From: G963556115 sp963667375
GTDB taxonomy: Bacteria; Planctomycetota; SZUA-567
NCBI GenBank assembly: GCA_963667375.1
Contig: OY763323.1
Location: forward strand, 1,922,001-1,986,000
Length of the DNA: 64,000 nucleotides
Reading direction: 5' to 3'
Each line of letters starts with the position of its first letter. The stretch's first letter is position 1. The notes under the pieces were generated by a model that saw nothing but the letters and a program-made list of their open reading frames with translations, made no database searches and was not told the DNA's origin. Below are positions 30,101-37,828 of the stretch, in pieces. The position numbers were made by a program, and so were the translations under genes.

Positions 30101-30304
30101 CCAGTAATTCCAGAAGCGTGGGAAAAATTTCAGATTAGCTACCGGCATGGCGAAGCATTCTACGATATCTTCGTTGATAATCCTGAGCATTGTCAGCAAG
30201 GGGTTGTCAGGGTAGAACTCAACGGTCAGCACATTGAGGATGGTGTAATTCATTTAGCCCGCGATATGGTCAAGCATACGATTCGTGTCCTTATGGGTAA
30301 ATGA
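21134..30304 (+). CDS. ndvB: Cyclic beta-1,2-glucan synthase (NdvB/ChvB family)
   Basis: A giant 3056-residue membrane protein, slightly longer than rhizobial NdvB/ChvB. The N-terminal part has membrane segments near 55-75 and 90-110; more lie around 560-610 and 950-1140. The family 84 glycosyltransferase region has TLDSDTQLP (about 776) and QRQHRWIRGDWQ (about 920). A glucoamylase-like middle domain follows (MAHHQGMSFLALANFL near 1700). The C-terminus is a family 94 glycoside phosphorylase-like domain with HWWHPPGGEGIRSRISDD and the catalytic GTGDWNDGMNLVG (about 2733-2745). The enzyme makes, elongates, trims and cyclizes beta-1,2-glucan for the periplasm, where it aids osmotic and envelope tolerance. 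No frame break is seen in 9.2 kb, so it is probably functional. Confidence 0.93.
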   Translation: MKTGTLIAYFSKQEEAAKAYKKLRRKGYRRSAWLVKSSDGSVNNTAPFIWWRVFGMIAFMIFASFVSMILFKFFYPQYQDFNGLNIYVCVGVVGGVIGIILSLVLIRRSKYGVEKSLLKAQARWMLSQEAALILQAPIERLRTPLTLLQEPNDITPTVFIFHPERKITFPHDKHTGLAMSSTQLQDYAQRLSGEHQLAVKPLRNNELMGNLSQGLSWLQLVCQDISEASRLEQRLPSTAEWLLDNEYILESNVQDVLLNLPLRYYRKLPVLSNTSYIGLPRIYAMAIELTARTYLRLDEQNIQEFVESYQSVARLSIGELWAFPQMLRAALIEGIKQVAVRVLKELHERETADIWANRLISANRRDPNRLFALMSELTASEPEPSAYFASQLFDLLYDEKGARVPVQSWLERTFDKSMNELVILEKNKQASDKIAISNAFISLRQLAMLDWKESFERLSHVEQTLLLDPAGIYPDMDFSTRDKYRKAVEELHHGSSLTEEQVAQQAISLATQSGCAPVEGRPLSHVGTYLIGTKRCELVSLIGGRETFWFRFSHWAFRNHAAIYFLGMGSLIGSVIFLALMLGLPGQEYKIQILFAVLLLIPTSQLALDVMNYLVMRICSPRRLSKMDFSHSGIPDSCRTLVVIPMMLENADSIMAEVEKLEIRYLANKEDNLLFSLFSDYQDAPSLHCETDEMLLDTAKECIKGLNQRYGNERFLLLHRERRWCESEQVFMGWERKRGKLEELNNLIVGKCSSECDQLVYVGNQDQLVNVRFVITLDSDTQLPHDTARRMIETLAHPLIRPRFDDSGRVIAGTYTIIQPRVTPSLPSTSSSLFSRLFSDSAGIDPYTNTVSDAYQDMTGEGSYHGKGIYDVRAFSQVLSGRFPESRLLSHDLIEGSYVRVGLASDIELFDAFPKDYLSYMQRQHRWIRGDWQIASWIMPRVPHSDGQRVTNLLSGFDRWKIFDNLRRSLLPVTSMALLLIAWFTSPWVGGMATIVVATQLFFHSLAQPFTWATNMHSLQDISPIKICHDLLRVLAEAALLPCQSWLAMDAIARVFYRLFISHQKLLEWTSVQVNHVKGAVAVYLFYMSFASIFGLIASLAIIHFMPASIWVACPWLVLWVMSLLIGWILCRQSRVLHDKDLLTESGRLYMRTIARRTWRYFTDLVDEKTSWLPADNYQVSHQNRLAMRSSPTNIGLYLASVLNAKNFGYLTVDGVAKKLAPTMETITKLERYNGHLLNWYNIATLSPLEPRYVSTVDSGNLLGALWAIDQGLEMLKEMPLLDAEAFAGIRDTVEILRQAIREEKLTGWNTQMLSELARELENPPERVMDALRLLRRLAREVGKLAESDIVAASGKTDMKYWVGQLQSQFTAWLDIGRRYMGWIEILEEKTEEELSILSPDIIPIFKHIIHTAPSLKGLAETDHVCNKIFEIIRKQEPTAACEVLDWIERITVELHHSQLLAVEMQAGLERLAEVSRELSTSTNMAFLYNVERRLFSIGFNVSEGRIDNSFYDILASEVRLGSFISIARGDIPVNHWFAMNRPYGSIDHRRTLLSWSGTMFEYLMPLLFQRSYGNTLLDKAAKDAVDIQIAFGRKNKIPWGVSECAFADLDHDKTYQYYAFGVPELGLKCDLPKKMVVSPYSTLLAVNIVPQQAFKNLKKLEQLGLLSDYGFYEAIDFSRKSGREGDRGVIVRTYMAHHQGMSFLALANFLQNDCLRHEFYADPRVRAFELLLYEHIPHLPQLQSISKHTRVSSVDEIEELTPSFSQFETPHTTTPKTQLFCNGHYALMLTNSGGGYSHWNEFELTRWRSDCTSDSYGNFCYIHDTKSNKLWCNTYQPTGGQVEKYGVNFSIDRAVFKRVDNKIAIETEVFVAQEDDVEIRRMTLINRSDVKRQLNLTSYFELVLAPHRADLQHSAFNKMFIQTEAIPEKRTLIAWRRPRSDSEKPVFAAHRFTLEQHIDDAPASPLFFETDRRQFIGRGSSLASPLGARQKPGNSQGYVLDPILSLRQEITLEPGQRLQVSLVLAAGDSREQVLSMMDKYSEPHAIVRAIDFARVSAQLEMRLLRIQPDDARRFQQLASYLLYHSLFLRSSAKIIAENRKGQAGLWSYSISGDLPIALVAISEASDIGFIHQMIQAHAFWHLQGLAVDLIVLIESNGGYMQPLLKEIEHLIQNLAPNTEIGKSGGIFLRAADQISTDDLVLLRSAASVSLVAARGTLAQQLGAAQGIPVSPEAIIKRKRLRDISAALPFLDLLFFNSLGGFTQNGKEYAIYLGANMNTPAPWVNVIANPAFGTLISETGAGFTWHGNSQRNRLTQWSNDPVLDTPSEAIYIRDDDTGNYWTPTASPIRDTLPYRARHGAGYTVFEHNSHGVNQELTVFVPVSEHEDEPVKLQKLMLYNDSTRVRNLSLTYYVEWTLGESRENSQMQVVTSWDDEIHAILAHNYYNPDYPHSIAFAAMSLPVISYTADRMAFLGRNRSMVDPAALGHNKLLPRVGAGLDPCAALQATLVLLPGESKEIVFTLGQSSTLEEVHEIVTNYNHRHAVDGALQKTQSWWDQRLETVQAHTPELGVDLLLNRWLLYQTLSCRIWARSGFYQSGGAFGFRDQLQDVMALLYAHPQLAREHILLAASHQFKEGDVQHWWHPPGGEGIRSRISDDLLWLPFVVTQYIQVTADTSILQEMSPFLDAPLLSDDQHESFQNPVTAEKGGTLFEHCQRALSHGMNFGAHGLPLMGTGDWNDGMNLVGVQGKGESVWLAWFMIDVLRGMAEMSKMLDRAELADTYDKQRELLAQEVEKFAWDGEWYLRATFDDGIPLGSAVNEEAKIDSLPQSWACLSAAADPERAHKALESAWNYLVDEDEKQVQLFTPPFDKMKPSPGYIMGYPPGVRENGGQYTHAAIWVAMAMARCGDGERAAKILCMLNPIEHARDSEAVGRYQIEPYVVAADVYRLQGHIGQGGWSWYTGSASWMYRAWIEEILGLNVRGDTLQISPVIPEAWEKFQISYRHGEAFYDIFVDNPEHCQQGVVRVELNGQHIEDGVIHLARDMVKHTIRVLMGK

Positions 30305-30353
30305 TGTGGTGAGTCTGCTCTAATAATAGGTACTTTCAACAATCGAGACCAAT

Positions 30354-30728
30354 GTGACTATATCAGAAACAGATAAACAGGTTTGTGTGGCGATAGTAGA
30401 TGATGACGTTGATTCAGGCGAACTTATGCAGGAGTTTTTGGAAAGCCGAGGGATGCCTTCTGAGAGATTCCTTGATGCTGAAGCTCTGCTAGATGCTCTA
30501 CCTCTACGTTTTACAGCTATACTGCTTGATATAAATCTTCCTAATATGTTGGGCAGTGAATGTGGATTTCAGCTAAGGCAACTTGGATATGTTGCCCCCA
30601 TTATTGCAATTTCTGGAAATATGGAACAATGGAATATGGGTGATCTTGAGAATTTGGGGTTTACCTGCGTCTTGACCAAACCACGGAATCTAAATTCATT
30701 AATTAATCTTTTACATGAAGCAATCTGA
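30354..30728 (+). CDS. Single-domain response regulator
   Basis: 124 residues from a GTG at 30354; the ribosome site is weak. Only a receiver domain is present: acidic residues VDDDVD (15-20), phospho-acceptor D59 in ILLDINLPNMLG, and the Lys of VLTKPRN near 109. There is no output domain, as in CheY-like or phosphorelay proteins. It lies 49 bp after the glucan synthase gene and upstream of a CheB-CheR protein and two histidine kinases, which are the likely phosphodonors. Confidence 0.85.
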   Translation: MTISETDKQVCVAIVDDDVDSGELMQEFLESRGMPSERFLDAEALLDALPLRFTAILLDINLPNMLGSECGFQLRQLGYVAPIIAISGNMEQWNMGDLENLGFTCVLTKPRNLNSLINLLHEAI

Positions 30729-31081
30729 TTTGTCAAAGATGTGTAGACCATATAAGCCAGTATTTATTTAGGTATGCATAATTAAATATATTCCTTATAA
30801 GATATTGATAATTATGGTTTACACTTTAATCTTGACATAAGTCACTATATATGTTTTATTTAATAAAGGTGATCTCTCTTTATGTGACGCTTGAGATTAT
30901 AATCATTTCTTAGGCAGTGAAGAGTATAGTATCTACCTGAATTCACTAAGATTTCATGCGTGATTTCCGTTAAAATAACATAATGAAATCCGTGCGCATA
31001 AGTAGTATATATAGAAATCAAAAAATAAGCTTCGCTTAGCCAGTAGAAGTTCCGTTATATCTCTCAATTAAGGAATAATCA
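30729..31081. other. Intergenic region upstream of the CheB-CheR gene
   Basis: About 350 bp of AT-rich DNA. A possible promoter is TTGACA (30832-30837), 17 nt, then TTTATT (30855-30860). AGGA at 31071-31074 is the ribosome site of the next gene. Nothing else is recognised. Confidence 0.4.
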
Positions 31082-33607
31082 GTGCATGTATTTGGAAATA
31101 CCACCTTTCCCATAGTTGGCATTGGTGCTTCAGCAGGTGGGCTGGAAGCACTAGAGCAATTCTTCAGGAGTGTGCCAGATGCCAGCGGTTTGGCATATGC
31201 TGTGGTTCAGCATTTGGATCCTACACACAAGGGCATTCTACCAGAGCTGCTGCAACATGCTACCAGCATGAAAGTAATGCAGGTCAAGCAAAACACCAAG
31301 GTTCAACCTGACTGTGTATATGTTATTCCACCTAACAAGGATATGTCAATTAGTAATGGAGAATTCAAGCTTGCGAAACCAGCGTCTCCACGGGGATTGG
31401 GCTTACCTATAGATTTGTTTTTCCGATCTCTTGCTATAAACTGCGGACAGCAGAGCGTAGGCGTCATTCTTTCCGGAATGGGCAGTGATGGTGTTCTTGG
31501 ATTGCAGGCAATAAAAGAAGTGGCAGGAATTGTCTTAGTGCAGGATCCGACTACAGCAAAATCCGACGGTATGCCTCGTAGCGCAATCGATACCGGTTTG
31601 GTGGATATTGTGGCTCTTGCTGAAGAATTACCAGCCAAAATAGTGGCATTCCTACAGAGGGCGAATAAAGACATCGCTCAAATGTTGTTGAATAATAAGG
31701 ATAAAAATTCGCTTGGGGATATAATCGTCTTGCTACGTGCATATACTGGTCATGATTTTTCACTATATAAGAAAAATTCTATTTGCCGACGACTTGAGCG
31801 GCGGATGGGTATACATCAGATTACAAGTATCCCTAGTTATATTCAATATCTGAAGGAAAATCCTCAGGAATTAGAGTTGCTTTTTAAGGAGTTACTGATT
31901 GGAGTAACTAATTTCTTCCGTGATGTCACGTCATGGGATTACCTGAGATACTATGCGCTGCCAGCACTCTTTGAGCGCCAACACGACAGTCTGGAATTGC
32001 GTGCTTGGATACCTGGATGTTCCTCTGGAGAGGAAGCATATTCTTTGGCTATTACTTTTTATGAAGCAGTCGAAACACTCGTGCCAGCACAGCATTACAG
32101 GCTGCAGATATTTGCCACTGATCTTGCTCAGGAATCTATAGAAAAGGCACGTCAAGGGATTTATAGCGAAAACATTGTAGCTGACGTATCTCCAGAGCGT
32201 TTGGAGCGGTTCTTTGTGCTGGAAAATGGCAAGTACAGAATTACCAAGGAAATAAGGGAAATGGTGATTTTCGCCCAGCAGGATATGGTCATGGATCCAC
32301 CATTTACCAAGCTAGATATTTTGGTCTGCCGGAATTTGCTTATCTATCTGGAAGGAGAGTTACAAAAAAAACTCATGCAGCTATTTCACTATAGCCTGAA
32401 ACCCGGAGGACTACTCTTCCTCGGGAGTGCTGAGACTGTCGGAAACTTCACCAATTTATTTGGTGCTGAGGATGATAAGATCAGAATATACAGACGACTT
32501 GAATCTTTACTCCAGGCATCGCCAGTGGAATTTCCCCCTTCCTTTGTTCCTGTCATTGCAGAAAAATCCAAGGAGCATGGACGCCCTTCAGCTCCGGTAA
32601 GTGTTCAGTCATTAACGGATCAAATAATTCTACAACAATACGCCCCGCCAGCTGTGCTCACCAATGCAAATGGCGACGTAGTCTATATAAGCGGACGTAC
32701 TGGGAAGTACCTTGAGCCAGCTGCAGGTAAGGCAAATCTGAACATCTTTGCCATGGCACGGGATGGCTTGCGATGTGAACTAAGTGCTGCTTTCAATAAG
32801 GCTGTCCGTGAAACTGAGACGATAGAGCTCAAGGGGCTCATGGTTGCAGCCAATCATGGCAATCAGATGGTTGATATTATCGTTCAAGCCCTTGATAAAT
32901 CGATAGCGGAACAGGGTATGGTGTTGATCGTGTTCAAGGATGTGTGCCTGCAACCAGTCGTTGCAGAAAGTCCACCTACTTCTGATGCTGAAAGCATTCG
33001 TATTCGTGAGTATGAGAGAGAATTACAGCGGTTGCATGTGGAGTTGGGTGTTTTACGTGAAGAGATGCAGACCTCTCAAGAGGAGTTGCGTTCCACCAAC
33101 GAGGAACTCCAGTCTACCAACGAGGAGCTTACCACTTCCAAGGAGGAGACGCTGTCAATGAACGAGGAATTGCAGACTCTAAATGCGGAACTGCAGGCCA
33201 AACTCGATGAACTCTCACTTACCGCTAGCGATATGAAAAACCTTCTGGACAGTACCGATATCGCGACTATATTTTTGGACGTTGATTTGAAAGTTCGTCG
33301 TTTTACCTCTCGAGCTGTCAAGATCATCAAGTTTATCCCAGGTGATATTGGCCGACCTATAACTGATCTAACCTCTATTCTTGACTACCCTGAATTGGCA
33401 GAAAATGCTAAAGAAGTACTGCGTACTCTCGTCTTTTCTGAAAAAAATATTCCCTCACAGGATGGTCGCTGGTTTAGTGTGCGCATAATGCCTTATCGTA
33501 CAATAGAGGAAAAAATTGATGGTGTGGTGATTACTCTTACAGACATAACATCGCATCATAAGGAGATCGCAGATCTTCAGACGAAGTTTCAGGAGGATAC
33601 ATCTTGA
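31082..33607 (+). CDS. CheB-CheR fusion protein with C-terminal coiled coil and PAS domain
   Basis: 841 residues from a GTG at 31082 with AGGA 7 nt upstream. The methylesterase domain comes first: S17 in GIGASAGG, H44 in VVQHLDP and D136 in SGMGSDG. A CheR methyltransferase domain follows (about 210-480; IPGCSSGEEAYSLA, IFATDLAQESIEKAR, DILVCRNLLIYL). A PAS-like region, a long coiled coil with repeating TSxEELxSTNEELQS heptads (about 640-715) and a final PAS domain complete it. Such proteins occur in general signalling clusters rather than classical chemotaxis. Its stop overlaps the start of the following kinase gene, so they likely work together. Confidence 0.92.
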   Translation: MHVFGNTTFPIVGIGASAGGLEALEQFFRSVPDASGLAYAVVQHLDPTHKGILPELLQHATSMKVMQVKQNTKVQPDCVYVIPPNKDMSISNGEFKLAKPASPRGLGLPIDLFFRSLAINCGQQSVGVILSGMGSDGVLGLQAIKEVAGIVLVQDPTTAKSDGMPRSAIDTGLVDIVALAEELPAKIVAFLQRANKDIAQMLLNNKDKNSLGDIIVLLRAYTGHDFSLYKKNSICRRLERRMGIHQITSIPSYIQYLKENPQELELLFKELLIGVTNFFRDVTSWDYLRYYALPALFERQHDSLELRAWIPGCSSGEEAYSLAITFYEAVETLVPAQHYRLQIFATDLAQESIEKARQGIYSENIVADVSPERLERFFVLENGKYRITKEIREMVIFAQQDMVMDPPFTKLDILVCRNLLIYLEGELQKKLMQLFHYSLKPGGLLFLGSAETVGNFTNLFGAEDDKIRIYRRLESLLQASPVEFPPSFVPVIAEKSKEHGRPSAPVSVQSLTDQIILQQYAPPAVLTNANGDVVYISGRTGKYLEPAAGKANLNIFAMARDGLRCELSAAFNKAVRETETIELKGLMVAANHGNQMVDIIVQALDKSIAEQGMVLIVFKDVCLQPVVAESPPTSDAESIRIREYERELQRLHVELGVLREEMQTSQEELRSTNEELQSTNEELTTSKEETLSMNEELQTLNAELQAKLDELSLTASDMKNLLDSTDIATIFLDVDLKVRRFTSRAVKIIKFIPGDIGRPITDLTSILDYPELAENAKEVLRTLVFSEKNIPSQDGRWFSVRIMPYRTIEEKIDGVVITLTDITSHHKEIADLQTKFQEDTS

Positions 33608-35013
33608 AGAAAAAAAATGAGTTGCGATCAAACAAACAGGAGATACGCCGTGATGCGGAGGTTCGTCTGAAAGAAAGTGGCGAGGAACACTTCTTGCCGC
33701 TACCTGAGGAGGGGATGCTGCGCCTACTACACGAACTGCAGGTGCATCAAATAGAACTGGAGATGCAGAACGAGCAGCTAGTACTGGCTCAAGAGCAGGT
33801 CAATGACTATATGACTGAACTATTGACTATTTATGATAATGCGCCTTTAATCATGGTTTTACTGAATTCTGGGGGACGTGTGTGTAAGGCCAATAATTTT
33901 GCCGCCGAATTTGCTCAAAGGAATTTAGAAAAATTAGTTGGAATGAAGTTTGGTGAAGCATTGCGGTGTCTGCATGCACTCGATGATCCATTGGGTTGCG
34001 GAGGTGGACCGTTTTGTACAGAGTGCCCAGTCAGGAAAAGTGTGATCGACATCATCGATTCCGGTTTGTTAAATCACCGGACTGAAGTTAACTTTTTATC
34101 AACCCATGACGAGGAGGTCAAGGAAAGTGTATTTCTTCTCTCTTGTGTGCGAATGGAGTTACATAATGAGCCGATGGTGTTGGCCTGCTTTTTGGACATT
34201 ACCGACCGTAAAAAGGCAGAGGAGGAGAAAGAGCAATTAATGTCACAGTTGCGCCAAGCTGAAAAGATGTCTGCCATTGGGCAGTTAGCAGGTGGTATTG
34301 CGCATAATTTCAACAACCAGCTATCAGGAATTATTGGATTTATTGATATTCTTGCCTGCGATCTTAAGGATGAAAAACATTTGAGTTATACAACGGCAAT
34401 ATCAAACTGTGCGTTACGTGCGGCTGAGTTGGTCGCACAATTGCTGGCTTTTTCTCGAAAAGAAAAATGTCTCTCTACACCTGTAAATATTCATATGCTT
34501 ATTGAAGAGGCGACATCCTTACTCACGAACTGCACTGATAAAAACATTATAATTTCGCAGAATCTTGCAGCTAATGAATATATAATCATGGGTGATAATA
34601 GCCGTTTAGAAAATATTTTGATCAACCTTGGAGTTAATGCACGTGATGCAATGCCTAGTGGCGGTGAGATTGTGTTCGCTACCAGGAATGTTGATCTTGT
34701 CGGGGAACAGGCTGCTATTCTCGGGGTGGGACCAGGTTCCTATCTCTGCATTGAGGTGTCCGATACTGGAACTGGTATGAACGAGGAGACTTTGACACAT
34801 ATGTTTGAGCCATTTTTTACTACCAAAAAGGTTGGAAATGGCACAGGCCTTGGGTTGGCCTCGGTATATGGTGGTATTCTCAGCCATCATGGTGCCATTT
34901 ATGTAAAGAGTAAGCAAGATCAAGGAACCACATTTTATTTATATCTTTCATTGCTGGATTCAACTGCTGTCCTGCAGAATTCAACAGAGGACGCCTTAAG
35001 CAGAGTTGAATAA
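33604..35013 (+). CDS. PAS-domain sensor histidine kinase
   Basis: 469 residues from a TTG at 33604 that overlaps the previous stop; AGGAGGA lies 6-7 nt upstream. It has no membrane segment. An N-terminal helix reads LLHELQVHQIELEMQNEQL (41-59). The PAS domain (about 70-200) holds a Cys-rich insert, GCGGGPFCTECPVR (131-144), which could bind metal or an Fe-S centre. The HisKA H-box H234 lies in GGIAHNFNNQLSG. The ATPase domain has NLGVNARDAMPSGG, DTGTGM and GTGLGLA. The decayed receiver just downstream suggests it once was a hybrid kinase or had a partner regulator. Confidence 0.9.
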   Translation: MKKKNELRSNKQEIRRDAEVRLKESGEEHFLPLPEEGMLRLLHELQVHQIELEMQNEQLVLAQEQVNDYMTELLTIYDNAPLIMVLLNSGGRVCKANNFAAEFAQRNLEKLVGMKFGEALRCLHALDDPLGCGGGPFCTECPVRKSVIDIIDSGLLNHRTEVNFLSTHDEEVKESVFLLSCVRMELHNEPMVLACFLDITDRKKAEEEKEQLMSQLRQAEKMSAIGQLAGGIAHNFNNQLSGIIGFIDILACDLKDEKHLSYTTAISNCALRAAELVAQLLAFSRKEKCLSTPVNIHMLIEEATSLLTNCTDKNIIISQNLAANEYIIMGDNSRLENILINLGVNARDAMPSGGEIVFATRNVDLVGEQAAILGVGPGSYLCIEVSDTGTGMNEETLTHMFEPFFTTKKVGNGTGLGLASVYGGILSHHGAIYVKSKQDQGTTFYLYLSLLDSTAVLQNSTEDALSRVE

Positions 35014-35031
35014 AATTGGCATATTTGATCT

Positions 35032-35385
35032 TTTGATGACGATAAGACGATATTAGAGGACTGCAAAAAAATGTTATACAGCTTGGGTTATAAAGTTGCT
35101 GCGGGCATAGACATAATAAGAACGGTTTCATTTTACAATGAATGCCGTCACCAGGTTGACTCAACAATATTGCGTATTTTTATGCTTGATATGAATGGTG
35201 AATATGTTTTTTTAGTCATACACAAAATTGATCCTGATGCTAAAGTTTTATTCTCTTCAGGTTATAGCATTGGTATTGAAGGCCTGGGGCTACTTGATAA
35301 GGGTGCATTTGAGTTCGTAAAACTCCCATTAAGACTCTCTAGACTTTCGCTCATGGTTTCAGAAATATTGCAATATATTTTCTGA
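35032..35385 (+). pseudogene. Decayed response-regulator receiver domain
   Basis: From 35032 the frame reads FDDDKTILEDCKKMLYSLGY, the start of a receiver domain, but a stop (TGA at 35026) precedes it and the first usable ATG is at 35071, after the acidic residues. Downstream it keeps FMLDMNGEYV, FSSGYS and a KGAFEFVKLPL-like end, with weak match to the consensus. This looks like the remains of a hybrid kinase receiver or a separate regulator of the 33604 kinase. A product starting at 35071 (104 residues) could still be made but would lack the phosphorylation pocket. Confidence 0.6.
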
Positions 35386-35420
35386 ATTAGAAAGACAATA
35401 TGCAGAAGAGGGTGATTGCT

Positions 35421-37208
35421 ATGACCAAACGTAAACAAAGTGATCTGTACGATAAGGATTTGCGACATCGGGCGGAAGCGTATTTACAGGGGCAAGATGC
35501 TCATAACTATACACCCCTTATACCGGAGGATGCGCTTCGTTTGCTACATGAGCTTCAGGTACATCATATTGAGCTGGAAATTCAAAATGAAGAGTTGCTG
35601 CAAACGCGAGCTGAGGCTGAGGCGGCGCTGGATAGATATACCGATCTCTATGACTATGCGCCAGCAGGATACCTAACCCTTGACAGGAATAAAACGATAA
35701 CGAATTTGAATTTCCTAGCTGCCGACCTAATGGAAAAAGAACGCTCACAGCTTATCGGCAGGTCATTTGGAATATTTGTAGTAGAGGAGAACCGTCACAT
35801 ATTCAATAAGTTTGTCGAACAGGCATTCGCAGGAAGAACCAATGTAAGCTGTGAGGTGCTTCTTCACCACGAGGGTAGCTCTTCAAGAGCGGTACGCATT
35901 TCGGCAGTAGCCTCTTCTACTGGGCAGGACTGCCGTATGATCATGGTAGATATTACAAATTACAAGCATGAAGAGGAACAACTGAGGGGATCGCGCAAAC
36001 ATCTAAAGAAAATAGTGGCTACTCGAACTGCTGACTTGAAAGAGGCAAACTTACGGTTACAACAGGACATAACTGAACGCAAGCAGATTGAAGAGAATTT
36101 AAAAAAAAGTGAGGCACGCTACCGTTATCTGCTCTCTTCGATTACCAGTTATGTTTATAGCGTTCATGTTTCTGATGGTTTGGCATTCCGTACAGAACAT
36201 GGAGAAGGCTGTGAGGCTGTATCCGGATATACTCAAGAGGATTATGCTAACGACTCTTCTTTATGGATAGCCATGATCCCTGTTGAGGATCGTCCCATGG
36301 TAAAGGATGCGATTGCTCGCATTATGGGTTCTCATACACCGATAACTATAGAGCACCGGATCATCGATAAGATTGGTAGGTTGCACTGGATACGTAATAC
36401 ATTAGTACCACATCTTGATGCATATGGGGTAATGAATTCTTATGATGGGATTATCACTGATATAACCGAACGCAAGCTACTTCAACAGAAACAGGTACGT
36501 TTGGAGATGGAAGCCCTTCAGGGAGAGAAGCTTAGAGCTCTAGGGGAGCTTGCTTCGGTTGTGGCTCACGAGGTACGTAATCCGCTTAATGCCATTGTTC
36601 TTGCTATCGATATTATTTATAAACATATTCAGGATAAACAGAAATGTCAAAAATATTTTGACCGTATCCAGCGTCAAATAAACCGTCTCGATAATCTCAT
36701 GAAGGATCTGTTAGAGCTCCGTCGCCCGGAAGAAGCAAGAGACCGCCAACTCTGCACGCTGGTCAGCCTCTGCCGCATGGCTTCTGATTCATGGATGCAA
36801 GCAAACAAACCACAGCACCGGTTGATAACAGCATTTTCACCAGAAGCTGATAAAATTAAGGTATTCGTAGACCCTGAGCGTGTGGTGCAAGTAATGGTAA
36901 ATCTACTTGATAATGCTGCACAGCATAGTCATGAAGGTACGGAAATCCAAATTGCGTGCGCAGTTGTGGATGATATGGCCTCAATACGTGTTCGTGACCA
37001 TGGAGAAGGTCTTTCTGATTCGGCTCTTCTTCATGCATTTGATCCTACCTTCACTACTCGTAAAGGTGGGTCTGGACTGGGTTTGAGCATTGTAAAACAC
37101 ATAATAGAGTCCTACCTTGGAAAAATGAGGTGCTGGAATAATGCTTCACCTTTTGGTTGTACTGTAGAAATTCTCCTGCCAATAGCTATTGAAACTAACC
37201 AAGAATAA
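35421..37208 (+). CDS. PAS-domain sensor histidine kinase
   Basis: 595 residues from the ATG at 35421, which has GAGGGTG about 8 nt upstream; an in-frame ATG at 35400 lacks one. It is soluble. The same LLHELQVHHIELEIQNEEL helix (41-59) seen in the neighbouring kinase is followed by a PAS domain (about 72-180), a coiled coil, a second PAS/PAC domain (about 230-350), HisKA with H383 in SVVAHEVRNPLNAI, and an ATPase domain with NLLDNAAQHS, DHGEGL and GGSGLGLSI. It probably feeds phosphate to the single-domain or NtrC-type regulator of the cluster. Confidence 0.9.
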   Translation: MTKRKQSDLYDKDLRHRAEAYLQGQDAHNYTPLIPEDALRLLHELQVHHIELEIQNEELLQTRAEAEAALDRYTDLYDYAPAGYLTLDRNKTITNLNFLAADLMEKERSQLIGRSFGIFVVEENRHIFNKFVEQAFAGRTNVSCEVLLHHEGSSSRAVRISAVASSTGQDCRMIMVDITNYKHEEEQLRGSRKHLKKIVATRTADLKEANLRLQQDITERKQIEENLKKSEARYRYLLSSITSYVYSVHVSDGLAFRTEHGEGCEAVSGYTQEDYANDSSLWIAMIPVEDRPMVKDAIARIMGSHTPITIEHRIIDKIGRLHWIRNTLVPHLDAYGVMNSYDGIITDITERKLLQQKQVRLEMEALQGEKLRALGELASVVAHEVRNPLNAIVLAIDIIYKHIQDKQKCQKYFDRIQRQINRLDNLMKDLLELRRPEEARDRQLCTLVSLCRMASDSWMQANKPQHRLITAFSPEADKIKVFVDPERVVQVMVNLLDNAAQHSHEGTEIQIACAVVDDMASIRVRDHGEGLSDSALLHAFDPTFTTRKGGSGLGLSIVKHIIESYLGKMRCWNNASPFGCTVEILLPIAIETNQE

Positions 37209-37261
37209 TCTCCGTTTGATATAATACAATGTTGAATCGTTACTTGTCTTTAAGTGGAGGT

Positions 37262-37276
37262 TGGCACAGTTCTTGT
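37262..37276 (+). promoter_or_regulatory. Sigma-54-type promoter of the small membrane protein gene
   Basis: TGGCACAGTTCTTGT fits the -24/-12 consensus with exact spacing and shares its TGGCACAG and TTGT ends with the promoter at 1251-1265. The predicted start is about 50 nt before the ATG at 37337. Confidence 0.6.
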
Positions 37277-37336
37277 ATGTCTTATAGTATTCTGTAATAA
37301 TTGCCGTTAATTTTAACTAGCAAAAGGAGTACTACT

Positions 37337-37489
37337 ATGAAACTGACTAAAAATTTCCGCTTACTGCTCTTAGGTATATGGCTAATTCTAACTGGATTGA
37401 TGCCTGTTCTGCATATTAATTTTGAAGGAATGGGGATAGCTATGGCTGTTCTTGCTATTGCTGCGGGTGTTTTGTGCATACTTGAATAG
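37337..37489 (+). CDS. Small two-helix membrane protein
   Basis: 50 residues from the ATG at 37337 with AAGGAG 8 nt upstream. It starts MKLTKNFRLLLLGIW, has two membrane segments (about 8-22 and 32-49) around a short loop PVLHINFEGMG, and ends soon after. Similar small proteins are common in stress-related gene sets of environmental bacteria; their function is not known. A sigma-54-like promoter just upstream supports it as a real gene. Confidence 0.75.
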   Translation: MKLTKNFRLLLLGIWLILTGLMPVLHINFEGMGIAMAVLAIAAGVLCILE

Positions 37490-37828
37490 CAACATGACTA
37501 ATTAATTAAACCAAGATGAAATACACGGACAAAAGTTGAGCATAATCTTGTAGTTGTTTGCATTTTATGTCTCAAGAGGATAGGTGTATTGGTTGTCTCA
37601 CGTATTGTCTCATATATAAGACAGACCGCTGTATACTCTGGTTTGGCTATTACATTAATTTATTATGTATGAAGAAATTATGGGGCAATACTAAAATTGT
37701 AAAATCTCTAATATGCGTGGCATTAATTATGTGCATCAAAGTAAAACCTTTGAACAATTTGTAAATGCTAAGTCGCAGTAGATTACTACAAGTGAAAACC
37801 GCATATAATTGCTGCAAGGAGGTCGTAA
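37490..37828. other. Intergenic region before the radical-SAM gene
   Basis: About 340 bp, AT-rich. A 68-codon frame at 37558-37764 has no ribosome site and unusual Cys-rich content, so I do not call it. AAGGAGG at 37817-37823 serves the next gene. Confidence 0.45.

Noticed and set aside
37558..37764. 68-codon frame before the radical-SAM gene
   Set aside because: No ribosome site; Cys/Trp/Tyr-rich content looks random.
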